Origin: JAVKFF01 sp040226215
GTDB lineage: Bacteria; Pseudomonadota; Alphaproteobacteria; DSM-16000; Inquilinaceae
DNA length: 15,692 nucleotides
Assembly (NCBI GenBank): GCA_040226215.1
Contig: JAVKFF010000065.1
Span: 1-15,692 of the forward strand
Reading direction: 5' to 3'
Shown here piece after piece: positions 1 to 8,794 of the stretch. Below the pieces are notes generated by a model, which was given only the letters and a program-made list of their open reading frames with translations, did not search any database and was not told where the DNA came from. Position 1 is the stretch's first letter. Every line of letters begins with the position of its first letter. The position numbers were made by a program, and so were the translations under genes.

Positions 1-6
1 ACACGG

Positions 7-64
7 GCCGCGCCACAGCCCGGCCGCACGAGGTTCCGGCTCTCGCTGGCGCTCGCACGGGATG
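7..64. repeat. 58-bp direct repeat, copy 1
   Basis: This stretch recurs at 183-240 with a single mismatch (A at 57, C at 233). Its right part, from about 31, resembles the REP-like palindrome at 271-306 in the opposite orientation, with the order CGGCTCTCGCT then GGGATG. It is probably a copy of a dispersed intergenic repeat. No coding function is seen. It lies close to the window edge, so more copies may lie outside. Confidence 0.85.
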
Positions 65-164
65 TCGGGGAGGGTGTGGGTGCGAAAACAACTCCCGTCG
101 TTCCGCACTGAGGCGACAGCCGGAGATGCGGAACCCCGCGCCCGTCTTCGACGCCGCCGCAGCC

Positions 165-196
165 CTGCCGCGCCACAGCCCTGCCGCGCCACAGCC
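165..196. repeat. 16-bp tandem duplication
   Basis: The 16-mer CTGCCGCGCCACAGCC occurs twice back to back (165-180 and 181-196). The second unit runs into the second copy of the 58-bp repeat. This looks like a local slippage duplication at the edge of that repeat. Confidence 0.9.
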
Positions 197-240
197 CGGC
201 CGCACGAGGTTCCGGCTCTCGCTGGCGCTCGCCCGGGATG
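183..240. repeat. 58-bp direct repeat, copy 2
   Basis: It differs from 7-64 at one base and lies 176 bp downstream of it. The right half (about 210-242) again reads like an inverted, degenerate copy of the palindrome at 271-306. The near identity of the two copies suggests recent duplication or gene conversion. Confidence 0.85.
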
Positions 241-270
241 ACAGGGTGGTGTTGAATGAGGAGCAGGACC

Positions 271-306
271 GTCATCCCGGCCGACCGCAGGGAGAGCCGG
301 GATCCC
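271..306. repeat. REP-like palindromic element
   Basis: The element begins GTCATCCCGGC and ends GAGAGCCGGGATCCC. Arms ATCCCGGC (274-281) and GCCGGGAT (296-303) are perfect 8-bp complements around a 14-nt loop. Elements of this form are common between genes in alphaproteobacteria (general knowledge). Two degenerate copies in opposite orientation lie within the 58-bp repeats upstream. Confidence 0.7.
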
Positions 307-563
307 CGGCCCGTCTTCACGGTGTCGCGCCGGCGCTTGCGTGCCGCGTCAGAAGGACTAACATCCTAGCAATCGGCGCCTCCGGAATCCGCCGGATGTT
401 AAGGAATGATCATTTTTGCTAAGGTTTTTCGCCGTTGGCCGGACGATCATCGACACGCCATAGTTTCGCCAGTCCGCGGCGATAGCGGTTGAGTGCCCGG
501 GGGGTGGTGCGCAACCGCCGCCTTCGTGCCGAAGTCGGGAACCGGAAATCCATCTGCGTATCC
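307..563. other. Non-coding leader region upstream of the SH3/PPC gene
   Basis: No credible gene is seen here. An inverted repeat TAACATCC (359-366) / GGATGTTA (394-401) surrounds a 27-nt loop and is followed by the most A+T-rich stretch of the leader (about 394-430). A promoter for the downstream operon most likely lies in or near this stretch, but no good -35/-10 pair could be assigned. The inverted repeat could be an operator or a weak hairpin. Confidence 0.4.
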
Positions 564-571
564 AAGGGGAG
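564..571 (+). promoter_or_regulatory. Ribosome binding site of the SH3/PPC gene
   Basis: AAGGGGAG ends 9 nt before the ATG at 581. This strong Shine-Dalgarno sequence fixes the start and shows that the exported protein is translated from here. Confidence 0.75.
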
Positions 572-580
572 TTCTTTCGC

Positions 581-2047
581 ATGACGCGTGATCTGTCGCG
601 CCGCCTCGTCGCCGCCACCGCCATCATCGGCCTCACCGCCGGCCCGGGCGGTCTCGCCGTCACCGCGGCCCAGGCCCAGGACGCCCCGCAGGCGCCGGAA
701 ATCGCCGACATGGACGCACCCTTCTTCGTCACCTGGATGACGGCCAATGTGCGCGCCGAGCCGGACAGCACCTCGGCCGTGCTGGAGGCGCTGGCGTTCG
801 GCGACGTGATCACCGTGACCGGCGAGGTGGTCGACACCGAGTGGCTGCGCGTCGAGCTGGCCGATGGCGGCGTGGGCTATGTCTGGGCGGAGATCCTGTC
901 GCCGGCGCGCCTGCTGCTGCCCGGCGGCGAGGGCCAGCCGCCCGCGCCGGGACCCGGTCCCGGTCCGACGCCGCCGCCCGCGCCCGACACGCTGGGGCCG
1001 TCGGCGGACAACAGCTTCGACGCCGCCAACCCGGTCTCCCCGCCGGGGTCGACGCCGCAGGATTTCTACGGCTTCGTCGGGCCCAGCGACGAGGTCGACT
1101 ACTACCGCTTCACGGTCGAGGAATGGACCGACCTGGTGATCGCCATGGACCAGCTGTCCAGCGATGCCGACATCGCCCTGCTGGACCAGGACGGCAACTA
1201 TCTCGCCGATTCGATCGCCGGCGGGTCGGAGTCGGAGCTGATCGAGTTCTCGGTCGCGCCCGGCACCTACTATGTCGAGGTCTACATCTATTCCGGCGAG
1301 ACCGACTACCACCTCTCGATCGCCGGCGAGGCGGGCGAGGCGCCGCCGGAGGACCAGATCGGCGACACGCCCGGGGACGCGGCACTGCTCGGCACCATCG
1401 GCGCCGGCTCGGGCACGTTGAGCGACGGCGACTGGGTCGGCTTCGGCGATCCGTCGGACTACTGGCGCCTGGAGGTCGAGGCACCGACCAGCATCACGCT
1501 CACCATGACCGGCCTCTCCTCCGATATCGACATCGTGCTGGAGGACGATTTCGGCTCGGTTCTGGCCTCCTCCGCCGCCGGCGGCAGCGCCGACGAGTTC
1601 ATCGAGACCGAGCTTCAGCCCGGCACCTACTTCATCCACGTCTATCCCTTCACCGGCGGTTCGGAATACACGCTGACGCTGGACTACCAGACCGCCGCCG
1701 AGGCGCCGGAGGACGGCGCTGGCAACAGCCAGGGCACCGCCCGCGATCTCGGCCAGGTCGGTCCGGAGCGGATCGAGGTGGAGGACTGGGTCGGACCGGC
1801 GGACACCAACGACTACTACGCCATCGAGGTGCCCGAGACGGGGGCTGTGCGCATCACGCTGGAGCCCTTCGAGTCCGATGCCGATGTCGAACTGCTGGAC
1901 AGCGAGGGCAACTATATCGCCGCCTCGATCCTGCCGGGCACCGAGTCGGAGCTGATCGAGGAGACGCTGGAGGCCGGTTCCTACTACGTGCGGGTCTATA
2001 TCTACTCCGGCGAGACCGGCTACATGCTCGCGGTGGTCCAGCCCTGA
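581..2047 (+). CDS. Secreted SH3-domain protein with three PPC domains
   Basis: The 488-residue product begins with a Sec-type signal peptide: RR at 7-8, hydrophobic core about 9-27, likely cleavage after AQA at 30-32. A bacterial SH3 domain follows at about 52-107 (NVRAEP start, then GDVITVTGE and W88LRV). A Pro/Gly-rich linker spans about 113-138. Three beta-rich repeats lie at about 143-250, 257-370 and 380-488, each with D-Y-Y/W early and PGTYYVEVY- or AGSYYVRVY-like segments late, which is the pattern of pre-peptidase C-terminal (PPC) domains. No catalytic domain is visible, so it is probably an acidic periplasmic or surface protein binding peptidoglycan or glycan; that role is inferred. 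The stop lies only 22 nt before the hprK start, suggesting cotranscription. In many alphaproteobacteria the chvG/chvI sensor pair precedes hprK, so this neighbour is unusual. Confidence 0.85.
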   Translation: MTRDLSRRLVAATAIIGLTAGPGGLAVTAAQAQDAPQAPEIADMDAPFFVTWMTANVRAEPDSTSAVLEALAFGDVITVTGEVVDTEWLRVELADGGVGYVWAEILSPARLLLPGGEGQPPAPGPGPGPTPPPAPDTLGPSADNSFDAANPVSPPGSTPQDFYGFVGPSDEVDYYRFTVEEWTDLVIAMDQLSSDADIALLDQDGNYLADSIAGGSESELIEFSVAPGTYYVEVYIYSGETDYHLSIAGEAGEAPPEDQIGDTPGDAALLGTIGAGSGTLSDGDWVGFGDPSDYWRLEVEAPTSITLTMTGLSSDIDIVLEDDFGSVLASSAAGGSADEFIETELQPGTYFIHVYPFTGGSEYTLTLDYQTAAEAPEDGAGNSQGTARDLGQVGPERIEVEDWVGPADTNDYYAIEVPETGAVRITLEPFESDADVELLDSEGNYIAASILPGTESELIEETLEAGSYYVRVYIYSGETGYMLAVVQP

Positions 2048-2069
2048 GCCGGCGGCAGGGGCCGGCCCG

Positions 2070-2534
2070 GTGAGCGCGGCCAGCGCCCGGAACCGGCTGC
2101 TGCACGCAGCCTGCGTGTCGATCGCCGGGCGCGGCGTGCTGATCCTCGGCCCGTCGGGCAGCGGCAAGTCCGACCTCGCCCTGCGCCTGGTCGACGAAGG
2201 GGCGGAGCTGGTCGGCGACGACCAGCTCCTCATCGCGGGCACGCCCGAGGGCGTGCTGGCGCGGCCGGCGCCGGACCTGGCGGGTTTCCTGGAAGTGCGC
2301 GGCCTCGGCGTCATGCCGGTCCGGCGGCTGCGCGGCCAGACCCTGCTCGATCTCGCCATCGAACTTGGCGTGCCGGCCGAGCGAGTGCCCAGGCCCCGGA
2401 CCTACGCGCTGGCGGGGCACACGCTGCCCTTCTTCGCCGTCGATCCGGCCGCGCCGTCGGCCACGGCGCGCGTTCGCCTGCTGGCCGGCGGCGCGCGGCC
2501 GCGCGAGACGCTTGCCAGGAAGGCCGGCGAGTGA
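2070..2534 (+). CDS. hprK: HPr kinase/phosphorylase, short alphaproteobacterial form
   Basis: The 154-residue product corresponds to the C-terminal catalytic domain only; the N-terminal domain of the roughly 310-residue Firmicute enzyme is absent, as is usual in alphaproteobacteria. The P-loop GPSGSGKS is at 27-34, LVGDDQ at 47-52, and the family signature FLEVRGLGVMPV at 73-84. It is expected to phosphorylate the regulatory serine of HPr and also remove that phosphate, linking the PTS relay to cell energy state. The start is GTG at 2070, preceded by a purine-rich CAGGGG. The reading frame ends at 2534 and the next start is at 2590. Its substrate HPr is encoded three genes downstream. Confidence 0.92.
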   Translation: MSAASARNRLLHAACVSIAGRGVLILGPSGSGKSDLALRLVDEGAELVGDDQLLIAGTPEGVLARPAPDLAGFLEVRGLGVMPVRRLRGQTLLDLAIELGVPAERVPRPRTYALAGHTLPFFAVDPAAPSATARVRLLAGGARPRETLARKAGE

Positions 2535-2589
2535 ACCCCTGCGGCGCACCGACCGGGCCGCCCGCCCCCACGCCGCCACACGCGCCGCC

Positions 2590-3570
2590 ATGATCGCCAA
2601 GCCGCCCGCAAATCAGTCCACCGATCCCGCCGCCGACCCCGCCGCCGCTTCCCCCGACCGGGGCGAGGAGAGCGTCGACAGCCCCATCGTCGTGGTCACC
2701 GGCATGTCGGGCGCCGGGCTGTCGACGACGCTGAAGATCCTCGAGGATCTCGGCTACGAGGCGGTCGACAACCTGCCGCTCGGCCTGGTGCCGGAACTGA
2801 TCCGCCAGCGCCAGGGGGAGCGCCGGCCGCTGGCCCTGACCGTCGACATCCGCACCCGCGACTTCTCGCCCGAGAGCCTGGCCCGGGTCTTCCAGGCGAT
2901 CGGCCCGGACCGCATGGGCAGCCTGCGGACGATCTTCCTGGAAGCCGATCTCGACGTGCTGCAGCGCCGCTATACCGAGACCCGGCGACGCCACCACCTG
3001 GCCCTGGACCGGCCGGTGGTCGACGGGCTGCGCCTGGAGCAGCGCCTGGTCGAGCCGCTGCGTCAGGTGGCCAGCCTGGTCCTCGACACCTCGCAGCTGA
3101 GCCAGCACGAGTTGAAGCGCCGGATCAGCGAGGAGTTCGCGGTCGGCGCCAGCGGCCTCTTCGTCTCGGTCATGTCCTTCTCCTTCAAGCGCGGCCTGCC
3201 GCGGGAGGCCGACCTTGTGGTCGACGTGCGCTTTCTCGACAACCCGCACTGGGTGGAGGAGCTCCGCCCGCTGACCGGCAATGACGAGGCGGTCAAGGCG
3301 CATATCCGTGCCGATCCGGACTTCCAGCCCTTCCTCGACAATCTGCAGCGGCTCCTCACCCCGCTCTTGCCTCGCTATGTGCGGGAGGGCAAAAGCTATC
3401 TGACCATCGCCGCGGGCTGCACCGGAGGCCGGCACCGCTCGGTCTTCACGGCGGCCGCGCTGGCCGACTGGCTCGCCGGAACCGGCCACCGGGTCGGGCT
3501 GACGCATCGCGACCTGCCGCCGGAAGAAGCCGTGACGGCCACGCCGGCTGGAGAGAGAGGGAACCCATGA
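2590..3570 (+). CDS. rapZ: RapZ-type nucleotide-binding protein (YvcJ/YhbJ family)
   Basis: The 326-residue product has a P-loop region at 38-45 reading GMSGAGLS, followed by LEDLGYEAVDNLP (51-63), which is highly typical of RapZ. The conserved C-terminal half shows SFSFKRGLP (196-204), DVRFLDNPHW (212-221), ELRPLTGND (224-232) and AGCTGGRHRSV (275-285). In enterobacteria RapZ is an RNA adaptor sensing glucosamine-6-phosphate; elsewhere it binds nucleotides. Leu44 stands where the P-loop lysine (or arginine) is expected, so classical nucleotide binding may be altered. The ATG at 2590 gives about 30 extra N-terminal residues with no clear Shine-Dalgarno, so the true start could be later. The stop overlaps the next start as ATGA. 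Confidence 0.92.
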   Translation: MIAKPPANQSTDPAADPAAASPDRGEESVDSPIVVVTGMSGAGLSTTLKILEDLGYEAVDNLPLGLVPELIRQRQGERRPLALTVDIRTRDFSPESLARVFQAIGPDRMGSLRTIFLEADLDVLQRRYTETRRRHHLALDRPVVDGLRLEQRLVEPLRQVASLVLDTSQLSQHELKRRISEEFAVGASGLFVSVMSFSFKRGLPREADLVVDVRFLDNPHWVEELRPLTGNDEAVKAHIRADPDFQPFLDNLQRLLTPLLPRYVREGKSYLTIAAGCTGGRHRSVFTAAALADWLAGTGHRVGLTHRDLPPEEAVTATPAGERGNP

Positions 3571-3971
3571 TCGGTATGGTGCTCGTCACCCATGGCCGCC
3601 TGGCGGAGGAGTTCATCGCCGCGCTGGAGCATGTGGTGGGCAAGCAGGAGCAGATCGCCGCGGTGTGCATCGGCCCCGACGACGATATGGAGCAGCGCCG
3701 CATCGAGATCCTGGAGCGTATCGAGGCGGTGGACGGCGGCGACGGCGTCGTGGTGCTGACCGACATGTTCGGCGGCACCCCCTCGAACCTGGCCATCTCG
3801 ATCATGGACAAGGCGAAGGTCGAGGTGATCGCCGGCATCAACCTGCCGATGCTCATCAAGCTCGCCTCCGTGCGCGGCGACAAGCCGCTGGCCGAGGCGG
3901 TGGAGGGGGCCCGCGAGGCCGGGCAGAAATACATCAACGTCGCCTCGGCCCTGCTGGCCCAGGAGCGCTGA
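3567..3971 (+). CDS. PTS EIIA component, mannose (fructose-specific IIA/EIIA-Man) family
   Basis: The 134-residue product is a stand-alone IIA domain of the mannose class. The phosphorylated histidine is His9 in VLVTHG, and the signature TDMFGGTPSN lies at 65-74. It would accept phosphate from HPr. No IIB, IIC or IID genes are in the window, so it probably acts as a regulatory endpoint rather than in sugar import (inference). The ATG at 3567 overlaps the rapZ stop by ATGA and has a strong GGAGAGAGAGG Shine-Dalgarno at about 3550-3560. Five nucleotides separate its stop from the HPr start. Proteobacterial copies are sometimes called ptsM or manX; no symbol is certain. Confidence 0.93.
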   Translation: MIGMVLVTHGRLAEEFIAALEHVVGKQEQIAAVCIGPDDDMEQRRIEILERIEAVDGGDGVVVLTDMFGGTPSNLAISIMDKAKVEVIAGINLPMLIKLASVRGDKPLAEAVEGAREAGQKYINVASALLAQER

Positions 3972-3976
3972 CCCGC

Positions 3977-4270
3977 ATGACCGGCGGAAAGGCCGCGGCG
4001 GAGCCGACCGTCCGCGCGCTGACAATCCGCAACCGGCGCGGCCTGCATGCCCGCGCCGCGGCCAAGTTCGTCAAGCTCGCCGGCGCCTTCGACGCGACGA
4101 TCGAGGTCACCCGCAACGACATGACCGTCAATGGTGAATCGATCATGGGGCTGATGATGCTCGCCGCCAGCCCGGGGTGTACCATCACGGTTGCAGCCGC
4201 CGGCCCGGATGCCGATATGGCAATCGAGGCCCTGGCGACCCTGGTGGAGAACCGCTTTGACGAGGAGTGA
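3977..4270 (+). CDS. ptsH: Phosphocarrier protein HPr
   Basis: The 97-residue product matches the HPr/NPr family. The active-site histidine is His24 in RRGLHARAA (20-28), equivalent to His15 of classical HPr. The regulatory serine is Ser55 in NGESIMGLMML (52-62), the residue HprK would phosphorylate. The Glu-Ser-Ile-Met form resembles the nitrogen-type carriers of proteobacteria. The start ATG at 3977 follows AGGAG at 3961-3965. The first nine residues are an extension relative to typical HPr. The gene follows EIIA by 5 nt, and its 3' end overlaps the probable start of enzyme I, suggesting translational coupling. Confidence 0.95.
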   Translation: MTGGKAAAEPTVRALTIRNRRGLHARAAAKFVKLAGAFDATIEVTRNDMTVNGESIMGLMMLAASPGCTITVAAAGPDADMAIEALATLVENRFDEE

Positions 4271-6092
4271 GAGGGATCGGGAGCGTGTCGCCGCGGGGCC
4301 TGCCGACGGTCCCGATGCCGATCCGGCGCGGGGGCGCGAAAAGCTGCTGGAAGGGCTGGCCGTCTCCGGCGGCATCGCCGTCGGCCCGGCCTATGTCGTG
4401 GAGAGCGGTGGCGCACCGGTCCCGGAATATGTCATCCTCAAAAGCGAGGTCGAGGCCGAGGTCCAGCGCCTGAACCAGGCCTCCGCCCTGTCGGTCCGCC
4501 AGATCGACAAGCTGAAGGCCAAGGCGCGGCGTCTGCCGGTGGAGTCGGCCGAGGAGCTGACGGCCCTGCTCGACGCCCACCGCGCCATCCTGTCGGGCTC
4601 GCGCCTGCTGCGTGGTGCGGAGGCGCGCATCCGCGAGCGGCTGTCCAACGCCGCCTGGGCGGTGAGTGCCGAGATGCGCGCGGTTCTGGCCCATTTCGAT
4701 GGCATGCAGGACCGCTATCTGGCGAGCCGGGTGCGCGACATCGAGGAGGTCGGCAACCGGCTGATCCGCAACCTGCAGGCCGAGAAGTACCGCGCCTTTT
4801 CCGACCTGGCGGCGGGCAGCGTGATCCTGGCCGAGGACATCACCCCGGCCGACACCGCGCTGATGGACCCGGCCCGGGTCGCCGGCTTCGCGGCCGTCAG
4901 CGGCGGCACCCAGGGCCATACCGCGATCATGGCACGCTCGCTGGGCTTGCCGGCCGTGCTCGGCGTCGGCGACCTGCTGGCCCATGTGGCGCCCGGCGAC
5001 ACCGTCGTGGTGGACGGCGAAAAGGGCCTGCTGATCGTCAACCCGACGCCGGCGACCCTGGCTGGCTACGAGGCCAGGCGCCGCGCCCTCGATCTCGACG
5101 TCCAGCGGCTGAAGCTGCTCGCCGGCCTGCCCTCGGTCACGCTGTGCGGCACGCCGGTCGCCCTCAACGTCAACGTGGAACTGCCGCGCGACATGGCGCA
5201 GGCGATCGACTCCGGCGCCGACGGGGTCGGCCTGTTCCGCACCGAGTTCCTGTTCATGAACCGCGACGACCTGCCGGAGGAAGACGAGCAGTACGAGGCC
5301 CTGCGGCGCGTCGTGGAGGCGATGCAGGGCCGGCCGGTCACCATCCGCACGCTCGATGTCGGCGGCGAGAAGCTGGCCCCGTCGCTGGGCCGGCATTTCG
5401 CCGAGGTCGACAACCCGGCGCTCGGCCTGCGCGCCATCCGCCTGTCGCTGCGCCGCAAGGAGCTCCTGGCCACCCAGCTCGCCGCCATCCTGCGCGCCGG
5501 CGCCCACGGGCCCGTGCGCGTGCTGCTGCCCATGGTCACCGCGCCGGCGGAGGTGCGCACCGTGCGCAAGGCCATGGCCGTGGTCGCCCGGCGGCTGGAA
5601 CGCGCCGGCGTCCCCGGCCCCGACCCGCTGCCGCCGATCGGGGCGATGATCGAGGTGCCGGCCGCCGCCATCGCCGCCGCACCGCTGGCGGCCTGCGCCG
5701 ACTTCTTCGCCATCGGCACCAATGACCTGACCATGTACACGCTGGCCGCCGACCGCGCCGACGACCAGGTGGCGACCTACTACGACCCCATGCACCCGGC
5801 GGTGCTGCGCCTGCTGGCCATGGCCGTGGACGCGGCGGCGGGCGAGGGCATCCCGGTCAGCATCTGCGGCGAGATCGCCGGCGACCCGAAGCTGACGCCG
5901 CTGCTGCTCGGCCTCGGCCTCGGCGACCTCTCCATGGCGCCGTCCAGCCTGCTCTCGGTCAGGCGCGTGGTGCGCGACACCCGCATCGCCCAGGCCCGCG
6001 CCTTCGCCCAGGTGGTGCTGGCCCAGTCCGAGAGCGCCCAGGTCCACGCCCTGATCGCTGCCGGACCGGCTGAGGTGGCGAGCGCGGCGTGA
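4257..6092 (+). CDS. ptsI: Phosphoenolpyruvate-protein phosphotransferase (enzyme I)
   Basis: Enzyme I transfers phosphate from PEP to HPr. With the TTG start at 4257 it has 611 residues, somewhat longer than the usual 570-580, owing to an Arg/Asp-rich N-terminal extension of about 30. There is no GAF domain, so it is not the PtsP form. The phosphohistidine is His221 in SGGTQGHTAIMAR. PEP-binding segments include GLFRTEF (325-331), RTLDVGGEK (from 364) and the EVPAAAI segment (Glu466). The catalytic Cys537 is in SICGEIAGDP. GGTGGAGA-like purines (GGTGGAGA at 4243-4250) precede the TTG. An alternative ATG at 4209 would overlap HPr much further. The chosen start overlaps ptsH by 14 nt. The residue before His221 is Gly where Ser is more usual. 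Confidence 0.93.
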   Translation: MTRSERDRERVAAGPADGPDADPARGREKLLEGLAVSGGIAVGPAYVVESGGAPVPEYVILKSEVEAEVQRLNQASALSVRQIDKLKAKARRLPVESAEELTALLDAHRAILSGSRLLRGAEARIRERLSNAAWAVSAEMRAVLAHFDGMQDRYLASRVRDIEEVGNRLIRNLQAEKYRAFSDLAAGSVILAEDITPADTALMDPARVAGFAAVSGGTQGHTAIMARSLGLPAVLGVGDLLAHVAPGDTVVVDGEKGLLIVNPTPATLAGYEARRRALDLDVQRLKLLAGLPSVTLCGTPVALNVNVELPRDMAQAIDSGADGVGLFRTEFLFMNRDDLPEEDEQYEALRRVVEAMQGRPVTIRTLDVGGEKLAPSLGRHFAEVDNPALGLRAIRLSLRRKELLATQLAAILRAGAHGPVRVLLPMVTAPAEVRTVRKAMAVVARRLERAGVPGPDPLPPIGAMIEVPAAAIAAAPLAACADFFAIGTNDLTMYTLAADRADDQVATYYDPMHPAVLRLLAMAVDAAAGEGIPVSICGEIAGDPKLTPLLLGLGLGDLSMAPSSLLSVRRVVRDTRIAQARAFAQVVLAQSESAQVHALIAAGPAEVASAA

Positions 6093-6178
6093 GACCTACG
6101 GTGCGGCCCGATATGGCGCACGGCATGGGCTGGTCACCGATCGCACCCATGATGACAAGGCCGGCAACGCCTTTGCAT

Positions 6179-6206
6179 TTGCGTGGGACGTGCGCCGGCG
6201 CTATGG
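6179..6206 (+). promoter_or_regulatory. Possible promoter for tRNA-Arg
   Basis: TTGCGT (6179-6184) and CTATGG (6201-6206) are separated by 16 nt and lie about 55 nt upstream of the tRNA. The match to a sigma-70 consensus is only partial. The tRNA must have a promoter or be read through from ptsI; this is the best pair seen. Confidence 0.25.
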
Positions 6207-6230
6207 TCCCGACCGTCCGGCCGGGACCAT
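6203..6230 (+). terminator. Hairpin downstream of ptsI
   Basis: ATGGTCCCG (6203-6211) and CGGGACCAT (6222-6230) are perfect 9-bp complements around a 10-nt loop. No T-run follows, so it is a possible, not certain, terminator of the PTS operon. It overlaps the -10 of the weak promoter proposed for the tRNA, so the two readings compete. Confidence 0.45.
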
Positions 6231-6260
6231 GCATCCATGATCGCCCCGCCGGCACGCTGC

Positions 6261-6337
<77 letters not shown>

Positions 6338-6388
6338 TTACACCCCGACAACACCCGTCCGATCAGACTGCGTCACCCCGGCCGCCCC

Positions 6389-6994
6389 TCACCCCGGCCG
6401 CCGGAAGCCGGCCCGCGCCCGCTCCGCCTCGGCGCGGATGCAGCAGCCCTCCACATGGTCGTTGACCAGGCCCATGGCCTGCATGAAGGCGTAGACCGTG
6501 GTCGGGCCGACGAAGCGCCAGCCGCGCTTCTTCAGGTCCTTCGACATGGCGGTGGAGGCGGCGGAGGTGGAGACGCTCTGCGGCGCGGCGAGGTCCTGGG
6601 GTGCCGGTTCGAAGCGCCAGACATAGGCGGCGAGCGAGCCCTCCCGCTCGATGAGCTCGCCCAGTGCGCGGGCGTTGTTGATCGCGGCCTCGATCTTGCC
6701 GCGGTGGCGGATGATCCCGGCGTCGCCGAGCAGGCGCTCGACATCGCGCTCCCCGAAACGGGCCACCGCCTCGTGGTCGAAGCCGTGGAAGGCGGCGCGG
6801 AAGTTCTCCCGCTTGTTGAGGATGGTGCGCCAGGAGAGGCCCGACTGGAAGCCCTCCAGGCAGAGCTTCTCGAACAGCCGGCGGTCGTCGGCGACCGGGA
6901 AGCCCCACTCGGCGTCGTGATAGGGCACGAATTCCGGTGCCGCCCCCGCCCAGCGGCAGCGCGGCCGCCCGTCCGGTCCCTCGATCGTGGTCAT
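6389..6994 (-). CDS. tag: DNA-3-methyladenine glycosylase I
   Basis: The 201-residue product excises 3-methyladenine from alkylated DNA. The zinc ligands of the family are present with the right spacing: Cys13, His26, His180 and Cys184 (E. coli 4, 17, 175, 179). The catalytic glutamate matches Glu47 in LCLEGFQSGLSW, and PYHDAEWG (24-31) and NKRENFRAAFH (60-70) are diagnostic. Length is close to the usual 187-195. The ATG at 6994 is preceded on the minus strand by GGAAGCAGGA. It lies 108 bp downstream of the permease gene in the same direction and may share its transcript, although a separate promoter is possible. Confidence 0.95.
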   Translation of the reverse strand: MTTIEGPDGRPRCRWAGAAPEFVPYHDAEWGFPVADDRRLFEKLCLEGFQSGLSWRTILNKRENFRAAFHGFDHEAVARFGERDVERLLGDAGIIRHRGKIEAAINNARALGELIEREGSLAAYVWRFEPAPQDLAAPQSVSTSAASTAMSKDLKKRGWRFVGPTTVYAFMQAMGLVNDHVEGCCIRAEAERARAGFRRPG

Positions 6995-7102
6995 GCGCGT
7001 TCCTGCTTCCCGTGGACAGCCCCCCAGGGCCGAGCGAACCCGACTGTCGGCGATTCCGGCGGTCGGCGGTAGCGCAAAATCGGCGGTTCGCCCGGCGGCC
7101 GG

Positions 7103-8311
<1,209 letters not shown>

Positions 8312-8359
8312 GCCGTTATCCGCTGCAGCCCGAATCTCGCTGGGGACAACGGACTGGTG

Positions 8360-8794
8360 TCAGGCAAGGTTCCCGAGCGGCACGGAACGGAGCGGGTCAC
8401 CGGCGTCGATGAACAGCCGGCCGCCCGGCCGCAGGGCGGCGGCGACGCGGGGCAGGGCGAGGCGGCCCGCCGCCGGGTGCCGGCCGTCGAGCGCACCGAC
8501 CCGCACGGCCAGCGCCAGGTCGAACGGCGCCTCCCCGGGCAGCAGCACGAAGTCCTCCACCGCCACCTGCCGGAACGCGAGAATGCCGCGGCCGATCAAC
8601 GCGGCGGAACCGGCGTATGCCCGGGCGATCGCCTTGGCCGAACGGTCGATCGCCAGCACGTGGCCGGGGTCGATCCGGCGGGCGATCTCCCGGGCTGCGG
8701 CACCGGGACCGCAGCCGATCTCAAGCACCCGGAGGCCGGGCCGCAACGGCAGGGCGTCGACGATGGCGGCAAGGCGTGGCGACAGGTCTGTCAT
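8360..8794 (-). CDS. Short class I SAM-dependent methyltransferase
   Basis: The 144-residue product is a compact Rossmann-type methyltransferase. Motif I is VLEIGCGPG (23-31), the acidic end of strand 2 is LAIDRS (47-52), and the late motif LRPGGRLFID is at 121-130. It resembles the UbiE/Methyltransf_25 type but lacks a substrate-binding region, so the substrate cannot be named. The ATG at 8794 is followed by an open frame to 8360. Forty-eight base pairs separate it from the permease, which makes co-transcription plausible. If the permease handles methylated or alkylated compounds, a methyltransferase and Tag would form a coherent theme, but this is conjecture. Confidence 0.75.
   Translation of the reverse strand: MTDLSPRLAAIVDALPLRPGLRVLEIGCGPGAAAREIARRIDPGHVLAIDRSAKAIARAYAGSAALIGRGILAFRQVAVEDFVLLPGEAPFDLALAVRVGALDGRHPAAGRLALPRVAAALRPGGRLFIDAGDPLRSVPLGNLA

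Noticed and set aside
126..422. 98-codon plus-strand frame in the leader
   Set aside because: It runs through the 58-bp repeat, the 16-bp tandem repeat and the REP-like palindrome and has no ribosome binding site.
419..2359. Long minus-strand open frame (646 codons)
   Set aside because: It is antisense to the SH3/PPC gene and hprK, whose domains are clear. Its composition (Arg/Gly/Asp/Leu-rich, no motifs) is that of a GC-bias shadow frame.
4185..6047. Long minus-strand open frame (620 codons)
   Set aside because: Antisense to enzyme I; rich in His/Gln/Arg/Gly with no recognisable domain. The sense strand encodes all catalytic motifs.
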